From NCBI RefSeq assembly GCF_014633365.1, contig NC_068347.1:32406116-32470115 (forward strand): DNA of 64,000 nt, written 5' to 3'. A program made the translations under genes and the position numbers. Source of the stretch: Diospyros lotus (lineage: Eukaryota; Streptophyta; Magnoliopsida; Ericales; Ebenaceae). Below the pieces are notes generated by a model. The model was not told the origin of the DNA, ran no database searches, and saw only the letters and a program-made list of their open reading frames with translations. This document shows positions 46,189 to 58,500 of this stretch, piece by piece (position 1 is the first letter of the stretch; every line of letters begins with the position of its first letter).

Positions 46189-46828
46189 TGTAACATTCCG
46201 CATCGAGCGATAAGAAGGACCGGAACAACTTATCCTAATGGACCTACACGAACTTCTCAGGGGATCACCCATCATTGGATTGCCCCAAGTCAAGCACGCT
46301 TAACTTGTGAGTTCTTTGCCAACATTCAGTCCAAAAGGTATCCAGATGTTGTTGTTTCATTTCTTACACTATCCTCGATATATACTAACTTCTTTGGGCT
46401 CTCGGGATATTACATTCTCCCCTCCTTAAGCACATGATGTCTTCGTCATGCGACCTTACAATTGGTCCCAGACCTTCTCCCCTTGGGGGCTGCCATTCTA
46501 GAAGCCTGCCAGAAGCCGCTCCTTGTACAGGCCCTCAAGCCCCGGCGCCACTCCCTGCCCTCATCGGACCGCCTTCGCCAAGGGTCGGCTCTGATACCAT
46601 CTGTAACATCCCGCATCGAGCGATAGGAAGGACCGGAACAACTTACCCTAATAGGCCTACACAAACTTCCCAGGGGGGTCACCCATCATTGGATTGTCTC
46701 AGGTCAAACACGCTTAACTTGGGAGTTCTTTGCCAACATTCAGCCCAAAAGGTATCCAGCTGGTGTTGTTTACTTTCTTACACTATCCTTGATATATACT
46801 AATTTCTCTGGACTCTCAGGGTATTACA
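46189..46828 (-). mobile_element. Cassandra TRIM, complete, minus orientation (copy 4)
   Basis: LTRs at 46189-46414 (226 bp) and 46602-46828 (227 bp). The target duplication ATTAA is perfect (46184-46188 and 46829-46833). It carries the same 5S-like words on the minus strand, the primer-binding site next to the right LTR and the purine tract next to the left LTR. LTRs differ at more than 20 positions by eye, so this is an older insertion than copies 1-3. The LTR belongs to the GCATCGAGCG subfamily with copy 3. Confidence 0.95.
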
Positions 46829-46833
46829 ATTAA

Positions 46834-49560
46834 TTTTCGTTAAGTTCAACTACACTCAAAATACAAGCAATTGATGTAAAGATGAAATTTTGTATTGGAA
46901 AGCTTTTATACATAACGGGTACAACAATAGTCTTTGGCATCAAGTTTAGGTGGTGATTAATTAATTATTAAAGTAAAACAATTTGTTATATTATATATTT
47001 ATTTATAAATTATAAATATAAATATAAATATAATTTAAAACTCTTAAACTTTAATTTATATATTCTTAATTTATGCAATTATAACAAAATTTTAAAAATA
47101 TGAATATTAACATATAAATATAAATATAGATATAAATATAAATTAAAACTTCTAAACATAAGAAAGCATGGGTTTTCCAATACTAACTAAAAATTCTATT
47201 GAAAATTTTAATTTCTGATATTAAAATTTAATTTCTGCAATGATAACAAAACTTTGAAAAATATGATTTTTGACTCACTTTTCTTTCACTACCTATTAAT
47301 TTTCTTTTATAGTCTTGATAATGTGATATTCTAAATCTTAATTAATATTGAAAAATTCGTGCATTAGTCTTGAAAATATGATATCTTAAATCTTAATTAA
47401 CATTGGAAAACTCATACATCAATATTGAAAACAGAGAGAAAACAATTTATATTTTCAAGAGTATAAAAGAAAATTAATATATAGTTATTAATTCATTTAA
47501 TTATGCTAGTTTACTCGCGAGATTACTATCATATAATACATGGGTTCTTGATAGGTTCATCGATGCTAATTAAGATATATTAAATTTTCAAGACTAATAC
47601 ATGGGTTTTTCAATATATTAATATATTTATAAATAAATAAAATATAATAATACTATATTTAATTTAATACAAGTTTTGGAGAAAAAACAATTCACTATTT
47701 ATTGTCACTTGACAGACTATCTTACTTTAATATATTAATAATAAGATTAGTGTGATTAAAATATTAATCTTGCAATCTACAATTAATTGATAATACAATT
47801 ATGATAATATGTACTCCTTTATAACTATATAAAATTATAAATTTAAGTTATGAAAATAATTTCTTTACAAAGAATAAAGTTGGGTTAGAAAGAAAATCTA
47901 TTTCCCTTACATTATTTTAGATTGAGTAACTTTGAACTGACATCTTTGTACCTCAGGGTGCAAAAATTCAATTAAACTCAATTAATCCAATTGCATTGAT
48001 AAAAAATGGTGATTCAGTTGCATTTATTTGGTAAAACGATTTGTTTTGATTAGACTTTTGAGTATTTTGATCATTTTGATTCGGATTAATCTTCTTATTT
48101 TAAAAAACCAAAATAACTCACTAATAAAACACTGAGAGTTTTTTAATTTAATTAGAGAGAAAATCAAATTATATTACCCACTAATTAGTAGTTCAGTTTT
48201 TTGGATTAACCAATTAAACCAAATTATATTTTAGTTTATTCAATTAATAATTCAATTGATTCAATTCAATTTTTTTCTTTAAATTTATCTATTCAATCTT
48301 AACAATTTAATCGGTTCAATTACTTTTTACTATTTTGTTAACCAAAATATTAATTTTCAAAAGGGAAAAACAGCGAGAATGAGTCATAATTATGTAAATG
48401 TTACAATTATGAATTTTTTGAATAGTATGCATAAATGTCTTACAAAAATATGAACCTTTTTTGGAATACTATTTAAGGTGTCATTTTCACAATATCACCT
48501 TGTGTTTAAAAAATATGAGCGATTTTAGTTGTCATATATTTGTCTACTTTATATTTATCTGTAATTCGAGAATTTATTTTTTTGTCGGTACCTATTCTAT
48601 TAAAAAAAATTATTCATCTAAATTTATTCTTTTTTAGTCTTGTTTATTTTATTCATCTAAATTTGTCGGTATCTAAAATTTATTCTATTAAACCAAGGAA
48701 AAAATTAATTTAATAAATGAATATATAAAATTCGCTTAAATAAATAATAATAATGGGTCTTTTATGTCAGTTCCTCGAATTATTCTCCTCGACTAGAACT
48801 ATTGAAACAGGCTGTCTGCCACACATGGGCTGGGACATATCCACACCCATCTACTTATCTGCAATGAAGCCCAAGCCCAAGCCCAAATTCGACTGACTTG
48901 CGACACTGCAACATAGCACCAGCAGTAAGCGAGGCGAGTCCAAACTTAGTTATATTTGAGTTCGATTTGTTTTTTTTTTTTAAAAGCAATTGAATACGAA
49001 TAGTTTAGAGCTGAACTTTATAAAAAATGTTCAAATTCAATTCATAAATAATATTTATATATATTGTTTTGAATATACAATCAAACCAGTGGTAGTTTTT
49101 GCCAGAGATCAAATTTGGTCATCTATGTAATATCATTCTCACTTATGTATTGACCATTTAACTTGTCTTATATAAGGATGTAGTCACTCGTGAATTAAAT
49201 ATGATATTTATTATAGTATTATTATATTATTTTTAAATTTAGTGACCGACTTAAGTGTAAGAAAATTAATCAAGAGATAAGTTCTATATTCATTTTGTAG
49301 AAATAATCCATTCAAGTAAATTTAATATCGAAGATTGTTAGGACAATCTCAAAATCAAGATAAATAAAACGAGTCCACGAAAATCACGTAGATTAAATTG
49401 TGATCGGTCTCAAAACCCTTGTCAAAAAAGTCTATATAACATGAAATGTATTTTGTATAACATAATCATCAAATATTATATAGCTAAAAAAATTACATTT
49501 CTGACTTTATACAATTTACTATTTATATTATATAGATATTCTTAAATGTTATAATATTTT
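46834..49560. other. AT-rich intergenic DNA without genes
   Basis: This holds the inverted partner of the repeat at 36.2-36.7 kb (about 47540-47740) and low-complexity sequence near 47950-48310 built from AATT(C/G)AATT-type words. No gene is supported. Confidence 0.5.
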
Positions 49561-49805
49561 TTTGAATATTTTAGGGTTTACTTTTTGGGCATTTTATGTT
49601 GGTACTAGTGGAGCAGATTGTGGACCCCCTGTGACGGAAAATAGAATCTGTCCATGGATATGGTCCGTCCGATCTATCTTTCTGTGCTCTGAGGCTGGGG
49701 GGAATCCAGAGACAGGGGGAGAGAGATGAAAATGGGGAACAATGGACAAGTGTCCCAACAGCTGTAAGCGCAAGGCCGCAGGCCGCAGCCATGGCGGAGG
49801 AGCAA

Positions 49806-49845
49806 GACACGTATCAACCATGGAAAGCCTCTTTATATACAATCC
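49806..49845 (+). promoter_or_regulatory. Promoter of the AWPM-19/PM19-like gene: ABRE-like site and TATA box
   Basis: GACACGT at 49806-49812 is the reverse complement of ACGTGTC, the classical ABA-response element core. About 20 bp downstream is CTTTATATACA (near 49830-49840), a good TATA box. Transcription would then start near 49860-49870, about 150 bp before the ATG. An ABA element fits the known ABA induction of this family. Confidence 0.5.
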
Positions 49846-50013
49846 TCAGTAGTGCTCCCCTCTTGTCCCATCCCATCTTAGACAAGGAAGATCAGACGAC
49901 GTAAGCTTCACGAAGCAGTTAGATATTGGGGTTCTTCCAAGGAGAGAAGACGATTCAAGTGTTCATTGAGTAACAGGGATCGATATAATATATACATATA
50001 TATTGCAAGTAAG

Positions 50014-50777
50014 ATGGCAAGCGTGGGGAGGAACGTAGCTAGCCCGTTGCTGTTTCTCAACCTGGTACTGTACTTCGTCGTCTTGGGTTTCGCTAGTTGG
50101 TGTGTTAACAGGTACATCAATGGCCAAACCAGTCACCCCAGTAAGCTATCAGTCTCTCTCTCTCTCTCTGTATATATATATATGTATATATATATATTAA
50201 TGGGTATTAAAAATTTGCAGGTTTTGGAGGGAACGGAGCAACTGGGTTCTTCCTGACCTTCTCAATTCTAGCCGCCGTGCTCGGAATAGTGTCGAAGTTC
50301 GCCGGCGGAAACCACATCAGGGCCTGGAGAAATGACAGTCTAGCTGCCGCCTGTTCTTCCTCGTTGGTCGCATGGGCCGTCACTGCGCTCGCTTTTGGGT
50401 AAGGAAATAACACGCGCGTATGTATATATATGAGATAGAGAAAATTAAGAAAAATTTGGACGTTTAAATACGAGATTAATTAATTAGAATGACCGGAAGT
50501 CGCCGGAGATTTAAACTTTGATCGCCGGTGCAGGCTGGCGTGCAAGGAGATAAACGTGGGAGGATGGAGAGGATGGAGGCTGAAGGTTCTGGAAGCGTTC
50601 GTCATAATCGTGGCGTTCACGGAGCTGCTCTACCTGCTGCTTCTTCACGCCGGCGTTTACAGCAGCCGGTACGGGCCGGGATACCGGGACCCCGATTACG
50701 GCCTCGGGGCTCCGGCCGGCGATCCCGCTCTGAAGGGCGGCGGCGGCGGCGGCGCTGTGCCGGCAACTAGGGCTTAG
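50014..50777 (+). CDS. PM19L: AWPM-19/PM19-like plasma-membrane protein (three exons)
   Basis: Exons 50014-50140, 50221-50398 and 50534-50777, with donors GTAAGC and GTAAGG and acceptors TTTGCAG and GGTGCAG, give 182 residues. The sequence has the hallmarks of the AWPM-19-like family: RNVASPLLFLNLVLYFVVLG, NRYINGQTSHPSFGGNGAT, NHIRAWRNDSLAAA, FGLACKEINVGGWRGWRL and SSRYGPGYRDPDYG. Four hydrophobic segments lie at about 11-33, 50-70, 86-104 and 119-142, predicting a four-pass plasma-membrane protein. The C-terminal tail after residue 160 is short and Gly-rich. Family members are induced by abscisic acid, cold and drought and accumulate in seeds; a rice relative has been linked to ABA uptake. 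Role here is inferred from the family. Confidence 0.93.
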
Positions 50778-50852
50778 CAGTTACCTATAAAAAAACCTTC
50801 CTTTTCGTCGCGGTTGTTGCATGAAGTCTGAAGTTGGGTTTGTGTAAATGAT

Positions 50853-50883
<31 letters not shown>

Positions 50884-52279
50884 GACGACTGTTTTGTGTG
50901 CATTGCTGAGTTTTTCTTTTTTGGGGAATATTTGATTTCATAATTTTTAAATAATAATTAATTATTAAAATTAAAATTGTGGAATTATTTAAAATTAATT
51001 GAGTCATTATGACTATTTTTAATCAATTTAATTTATTCATTTAAAAATAATATAAATAAAAATTTAAAGTTAAAAATATAAAATATTAAATATAACAAAA
51101 TTATCATATTATTCGTGCAGATAATATAATAATTGTTATTATTATTTTTTTTTTTGCCATTAGTAATACTATACATAAATAGTGATTATTTCAAACTAAT
51201 GATATAAAATTTAACATTTTTTTAATATGAGTTCAGATGAGTTTTTTTCTTATTAATGGTAGAATAAATTTTAAAAGAAGAATATTAAATTTTTCACTAT
51301 TAGTTTAAGATAATTATTATTTAATTATGTGTTTTAATTTAATAAAATAATTTATTTTTATAGAAGACGAGCAAAACGGACGGCAGATTTGGAATCGCAA
51401 CATATCAGCTCCGCCGAATATAAATTTACAACTGAGTATTCATTAGCCAATATTTTTTATCCCCAAATTTTGGGATTTATGCCAACACCCAAAAATTTTA
51501 AAAAATGACACTATGGCCCCATTTTTTTAAAAATTCATTCTTTCTTTGATGCCCCTTAAAATTCCCAAAATGTCCTTGATACATCGAAGACCCTTATAAT
51601 CCTTTTGTAATTACAAATAGAGTTGGAAAATGAACGGCCCGGCCCGGCCCGGCTCCTACTTGGCTTGCCTATTTTGTGGATCGGTCTTATATCCCATAAT
51701 AAACGAGGTAAAGTGGGTCAGGTCGGCCTATTTTGGTGTGTCACCTCATTGTGGTCACCACTATTATTTTTGGTGAGTTAGGTTGGACGGTGAGCCACAA
51801 AACACTCGTCTGGTACGATTCATTTGATATAATACCAGATCAACAATACCCGTTGATATAGTATGGGGCTGGATTGGGAGGCGGGTCATGGGCCGCCCAG
51901 CCCATTTGCCAACGTGTTCAAAAGCAAAGCACTGCAGTGCAGCTCTAGTCACCATTGTTCTTTCCAAGTAACTAATCATGGCTGCTGCTAATTGATTGGT
52001 ATGTAATCAATCAGCTGTTGGAAGCCCTTTCCAGCTAAAATGTCATTCATGAAATTAAAACTGAATATATAAACTTCCCCAAATCTCATCTGATTTGAAG
52101 CTTTATCAAACCAGCCATATATATATATATATATATGAGATCAAACATTTGATTTGGTGTTCATTTCTACTTTTTGCCCGCCTTGATTGATTGCTACCCC
52201 CCAACCCAATTCATATTCTTTTGCCGTGTGGAGAAACAAACAAAGTTCAAATTTCAAAACCTGTTTTCAAGATATGCAC
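50778..52279. other. 3' UTR and AT-rich intergenic DNA
   Basis: (AT)n microsatellites lie at about 50862-50883 and 52119-52137. A GC-richer patch at 51620-51920 with CCCGGCCCGGCCCGG and GGGCCGCCCAGCCC resembles common dispersed plant repeat text but has no defined ends. No gene is supported. Confidence 0.45.
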
Positions 52280-52590
52280 TTAGCCTTAGTTAAAAAGTGT
52301 TTGCAAGTAGTTAAATATTTGAAGTTTCATATAAAGTATCGGTGTTCAAATCAGTGCGATGACTTAGAATACAAAATTATTGATGTAAGATAACATTTAA
52401 CTGAAAGACAATAATAAGATTAGAAAATAAGTGTCACATAGATTGTGTCAGATATCTAATTCTGAGTGTGTATAAATTGTAACCGTATCCGAATTTACTG
52501 AGAGAGTATATTAAGGGAGAAGGTCATCCACCCCTAAAAATTAATCAGGCGAAGCTCGGACACCTCAAGTAAATACAAAAAAAAAATCCT
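52280..52590 (+). mobile_element. SINE-like element, family shared with 62270-62560
   Basis: A tRNA-like head (GTAGTTAAATATTTGAAG, box-B-like GTGTTCAAATCAGTGCG) is followed by TCTGAGTGTGTATAAATTGT, then AGGTCATCCACCCCTA and GGCGAAGCTCGGACAC, and an A-rich tail at 52577-52586. The copy at 62270-62560 has the same order of blocks. Confidence 0.65.
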
Positions 52591-54598
52591 ATAATTTAAT
52601 GGGCATTGCACACAATTATAATGAGTGTATAATTTTAGTTTGAATAAAATACAACAGAATAGTTCGTTCCCAGATCAAATCATCTTGATTCGGTCTTTTG
52701 TCTAGAAAATAATGATTCTTGATTTTCAATCCATTCGATTTGATATAGATCAAAAATTAAATGTTAAATTATTATAAAATTTATTTAAATTCATGTATAT
52801 ATTAATGTTTGTGTGTGGGTATATATATATATATATATATTAAAAATGTTATTTAGACAATGAGTTGTGATATTTTTAGTGATATTCATGTGTTATATTT
52901 TATGTCATGTCAATGTTAATAACGTGCCAATAAATTAATGTTGTCAAAAGTATGACAACTTAGTGTTAAAATAGCATTTCCATATGCATGTATACATATA
53001 TTTAGATTAGTACAAGATATTTACTTAATTTATGATGGTGCAAAAGAAATATTTTTTTTAGTGATATTCAGCTCTTTAGTTTTTACGAAAAATTCTCAAC
53101 AAGTCTAATTTAATTTAAGATTCAAAATAGACGAAATTTGAAGGGTTATGTCGATTAAAAAATTTAGTCAAAGACTATCCAGACAAACACTAAGATGGGT
53201 CTAAGCCGAAGCTCACACCTTTAGTTGGCTTGTTTGGTTCATTTAGAGAATCAAATTTGATTGTTTACCACATGCCCTCATTCTAATCTTTATTAATTTT
53301 TTAGTTTGCTTATATAAAAACGTGGTATTTTAAAATTATTAAGCATGTAGAATTTATCGCAGGGGGAGGAGATCAAACCCTATTCTTCTCTTTTCAAACG
53401 AATCGGGCTCGAGAATCACTTGGACTACCTTGAATTGAAAAAAAAAAAACTCAAAAAAATATGACTATCATGAAACTAGCAATCATAGACACTAAAACAC
53501 TCATCACTTAATTTACTCTTTCCTTTTTTTTTTTTTTTTTTTTTGATGACCTGTATCCTTAGTGTGGTAAGATTTGGAATCTGCGATGCACTAAAGATTG
53601 CGCAAATCCAATTACTTTGTTTAGTACAATAAAATCTGGTAATTAATAATTAATATATATTAAAATCTGAAGATGCTGGATATTATCAGTTAATTAATAA
53701 TTAAAATTTATAGATGAACAGAATGACGCTTTTTTCTATTTTTAATTATTTATTTATAATAAGTTGTCCAGTCAGAGCTGAGAAGATAGAATTCTCAAGC
53801 AAGGGAATTATTTAACAATTTCATTAGCCTTTTGTGGGGGTGTTCCTGTACTAGTGTATAATCTAGGGGTTATAGACTTATAGTAGCACCAAGAATGGGT
53901 GCCTCCTTGTGTAACCAAAGAACCCTCTCTAAACCCGCTGGGAGGCCAACACCTGTCCCCGAGTGACGCACCATGGCCTCGACATGCTCGAATATTTTAA
54001 GGTCCCAATACCCAAAATGGCATCCAACTAACCATAGTTAAATAAGAAATTAATGGGTGATTATCCTCTCCCTCGCCTTAGAAAGTAAGCAAACCCAAGA
54101 GCTGGTAGAAACCCATTGGCTCTCCGGTGGCTTTCTACCCCAAAAATTGCCACCCACTCGTGTTTTGAAGTTAGAATATTAGGGCACAAGCCTAGGTTAT
54201 ACGTGGCCCTTGTCGCTGCCCATTTCCCTTTTTTATTGTGCTTACTTTACCATCAACAAAATATATACTCTAATGGATTTGTATCCTAGTCAGAACATGT
54301 CACCCAATGCCTTGGCAGTCTTCACTTTCCCATAATACCCTCCTAAATTATCTTCCCAACAGCTCACGTCACGTGTCAGGAGCTCTTAGTTACGAATTGC
54401 AATTCTCTATGACTCACATTTGACGTGGGTTTTTCTCTGTTGGACCTGTACTACTAGGAGAACTGCGTTGTTTGATTGAGGGCAGTAAGGTAACTTAGGG
54501 TTCATGTTAGTTTAGAATGAAGAGAGGAGAGTGACGAATTGAAAAGGACATGAAATGGGCTGAGGGAATCAACCAGAAGCAGAAGAGAGGGTATGTGT
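52591..54598. other. Intergenic DNA upstream of the MYB gene
   Basis: Low-complexity A, T and AT runs, with a moderately GC-rich stretch at 53830-54240. No exon structure was found. Confidence 0.45.
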
Positions 54599-54612
54599 AA
54601 ATATAAATATAC
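54599..54612 (+). promoter_or_regulatory. TATA box of the MYB gene
   Basis: AAATATAAATATACA lies about 90 bp upstream of the chosen start codon, at a suitable distance for a short 5' UTR. Confidence 0.5.
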
Positions 54613-54698
54613 AGCAAGCTCTGGCACTTTATGTTGAAGCAGAGCATTAGTGTTGGAGACAAAAGAAACCCTTTTTTGCTTTTATGTATTGGGGAGTA

Positions 54699-55579
54699 AT
54701 GGCGTCAGAGGGGTGGAGGAAGGGCCCTTGGACTGCAGAGGAAGACAGGCTGCTCGTTGAGTATGTCAAGCTGCATGGTGAAGGAAGATGGAACTCTGTT
54801 GCTACCCTTGCAGGTAACACACACACACACACACACACATTTTTAGGACATGAGTCTCTCTGCTTTGTATTGTTACGGGTAGATGAAAGGTCATAATTAA
54901 TGGGTTGTTTCATGGGTGTGTTGCCTTAATTAAAAAAGGGTTGAAAAGGAACGGAAAGAGCTGCAGATTGAGGTGGGTGAATTACCTGAGGCCAGACCTC
55001 AAGAAAGGGCAAATCACTCCTTATGAGGAGACCATGATACTTGAGCTGCATGCTAGGTGGGGAAACAGGTACTAACTGATGAACTCACTCATCTGCTTTC
55101 CCTCCTTAATTTCCTTTTATATATGCCAACTGATCATCATTAGAATAATTGTAGTAGTGATGATCAAACTATATACATATAGGTGGTCAACAATTGCAAG
55201 AAGCCTGCCTGGAAGAACAGATAATGAGATCAAGAACTACTGGAGAACTCACTTCAACAAGAAGCCAAAACCCTCCTCCAATGGCACCCACAAGTTGAAG
55301 GCGCCCCGGCTTCTCAGAAGGCAACAACAGCAGCAGCAGCAACTACTACAACTACAACAAGAACAGCAGAATCAACAGCAGATGATGCTGATGATGAACC
55401 AAATTATGGACATGAAGATCATGTCACTGGTGGTGGAAGAAGACAATCAAATTGCTGAGGAAGAAGGAGGGCTTTGGTGTTCAATGTTGTCTACTGGCTG
55501 TGCTGCAGCTGCTGTCCCAGAAGGCACCTCAAATCATATTGAGGAAAACCTAATTTTGTGGGATGGGTTGTGGGACTAA
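54699..55579 (+). CDS. R2R3-MYB transcription factor (three exons)
   Basis: Exons 54699-54813, 54939-55068 and 55183-55579 give 213 residues. Splice sites are GCAG/GTAACA, AAAG/GGTTG, ACAG/GTACTA and ATAG/GTGG, at the usual R2R3-MYB positions. R2 (about residues 6-57) has [33 protein letters not shown] and [10 protein letters not shown]3 (about 58-110) has the usual Ile in place of its first Trp ([10 protein letters not shown]), then [20 protein letters not shown] and [13 protein letters not shown]. The tail has a Gln-rich run coded by CAG/CAA repeats, a Met-rich stretch ([18 protein letters not shown]) and an acidic end LILWDGLWD. The start at 54699 has better context than an in-frame ATG at 54684. 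The DNA-binding role is certain; the target pathway is not. A (AC)11 repeat begins 3 bases into intron 1. Confidence 0.93.
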
Positions 55580-58500
55580 TTAATTTAATTTTTTGGGGGT
55601 TTTTGTCTTCTTGTTAGTGCTTGTCCTAGACTAGCTAGCTGCTGTTCTTGGGACAAAAAAATAAAAAAGGTTCTCAATCAGGCACCTATGAAGTTTTAAT
55701 CATTTGGAGGCAAGACTAGGTTCTCCATCCAATAATTTTGTGCCTATATATATATTTATATTATATATTGCATGGTTCATGCCATCTCTTTACATGCTCA
55801 ATCTGCAATTAAGTTCAATGAAGGAATAATTTGAAATGAAAATATTCAATGATCAAAGACTATATCTACATTTGGGGACATCAAGAGGAATTTACCAAAA
55901 AAACTAATTGATATTTGACGCAACTGAATTGTCTTTAAGGGCAATGATGAAATTCACAAATTTCCTGGAAGTGCCAAACTAACAAACAAGAAAGAAAGAA
56001 AAAGAAAGTAGCAAATTCCCTAATTTGGGTTTTCTTTAGATCTCCCTCTCTCTAAGTAAGGGCCCATCGGCCCCATTCTGAGCATGCTTACAAAATGGCC
56101 CTTTCATTTCCCTGTCTTGATTTCATCTCCCAACTATCTTTATTTTAACAAAAATACTATTTAAATGCTTAGTTGTAACATTTTTCCTGACACCTGTACA
56201 TTAACGTACTATATAATTATATTGATGTGACATCATTAAAATGCACCAGATCAATCCGTGAGCATCACAAAAAATGTCATAATTGAAGGTGAAAGTAACA
56301 TTTTTTATTATTTTAATTTCAATATTAGTGGAATTTATTAAAAAAATCTAATACACCCGAAAATAATAATGCATTTTTATTATTTAAATAAAGAAATAAT
56401 CATGAATTTCTGACCAAGTCCTGATGAGTCACATTAACATGTACTGGGCTGTGGGCCTGGGCACATAGTGTGTTTTGGATTTAGCTCTACAATTTAATGG
56501 GTTGGAAGCCCATATATACATCACATTTGTATTGTATTGGGTATATGTAAATTAAATACACAAAAAATTATATGTGAACTCATCTCAGAATTTGTTTGTT
56601 ATTAAGACAGACATATATACATACATATATATGTTATATCATTTCAGAGATATATTTTATATATAAAAAATTAATGTAGAATTTGCACTTAAAAATCAAT
56701 CAGTAATTAATTAAATTGAAAGGTTGAAACTTAATTATGAGATGCTTTCAAATCATGAAATCCCTTCATCAGTGTAGCCCAGCCTTCACAATGTGACAAA
56801 GCCTACCCTTAGCTACTTAATTTGGTGAGAACAGATAAGGTTTCAAATTATCTTATAATTTACCACCACAAAAATTCTTTAGTGGTCCAACATATCTTTC
56901 CATCTCTCTCTCTCTCTTATCTACTTTGCAGTATTATTCTTCAAATTATCTACTTTGCAAGTATTATTATTCGATTTTTAAATTAAATTTTTTTAGTTAT
57001 TTTAATTAGATTCGTTCTCTTTATTAAAAAAAAATCAAAATAATTGAATTGATTAAAATGTTAAAAATAATATTATTTTTTTTTTATCAAAATTGACTTA
57101 GATTATTTGAAATACTATTTATCCTTAATATTTTTTTATATGTTTATACTTTATTATTATTATTTTTTATTTGCGTAACTATTAAGTCAATTCACTTTAA
57201 TTTTAAAAAATATTAAATTTATTCAATTTAAACAATATAATAGATTTAATAACTAAACTTAGGGAATACTCAACCCTACAAAACAATCATGTCTGCTAGA
57301 TGTATGTTCTTCTTGTTGTCACGTGCCTTCTCAAATCTCTGTCACGTGAGTGTTTTGAGAAATACTTTTATGTATAAAGTCACGAGTCAATTTTTAGTTT
57401 TCAAAAACACACAATCTCAAAAAATTGACGGCCATATGTTGGGAGATGTGTAACTTAATCAAATTACCTAAATCTCATCAATAAATATCTTATATTTAAT
57501 TTTATTTTATTTTTATATGCTCAGGTATTAATTGTGACACCTATACTCTTATAATGCATGAAAATATTTTGAGAATACCGTTTTGGCATTTTTAAAATAT
57601 TTTATGTACTGAAATGTCGAGAAATGTTAAAAACATATTTTTGAGTATTTTTTATAATTTTAAAAATATTTTAAAATTATTTCATGATATTAAAAAAATA
57701 TCAAAAAAGTGTTTCCGTCCATGAGATTATAAATAAAAAAAATTATGTTTCTAAGTAGGTTTATCTTTAGACTGGATAACCATTTTTTATAATTTTCTAT
57801 ATAAAAATATATTTATAGAAATGCCTTATATTTTTTTGTTTACACATTTTTTGAGTTTTTATTTTTCTTTTTGTGAAAAAATATTTTCTCTTTTTTGTTT
57901 CCATACAACCTAACTTGAAGGGTCATTGATTAATGCATAGACTTCATTTGAGACTATTTATACTCTTTTTAAAATTCACAATCTAACACATACTGATTTA
58001 GGTGGACGTACATGTAAGCCCTGAGTAGAAACCTTGGGGTTTGACTCCTCAAATATACGCAAATTATCTATAGTCATACGGAGGTAAACTTAATCCCATA
58101 CTTTTGCGGTAATCCAAGCTTTTGAACATATACAATAGACCTTCTGTTCTATAAAAGATAATGCAGGGCATATTTTGAATAAAAGACGAGAGTTTTTGTG
58201 TCTTTTTTTAATACTTGTGATGTGTAAGTCAATAATTTTTTTTATGCACATCCCTAGTTTAGTTTTTTTCTCATTGATCAATAAAATTTAAAATTTAATA
58301 AGACTTTTGTTGTTTCCTATATGAGAATTGTTTATAATTTGAAGGTTAAAATTCATTAAAATACATTGAATTCCCTTATAGTTTTATTTTTTATCCAATA
58401 ACCCCTTGACATTATTTTTAAGTAAAAAAAATATAGATTTAAATGCCAAAAAAAGAAAAAAATACCACAATGCCCTAATTAATTTTAAACAATTATAGAT

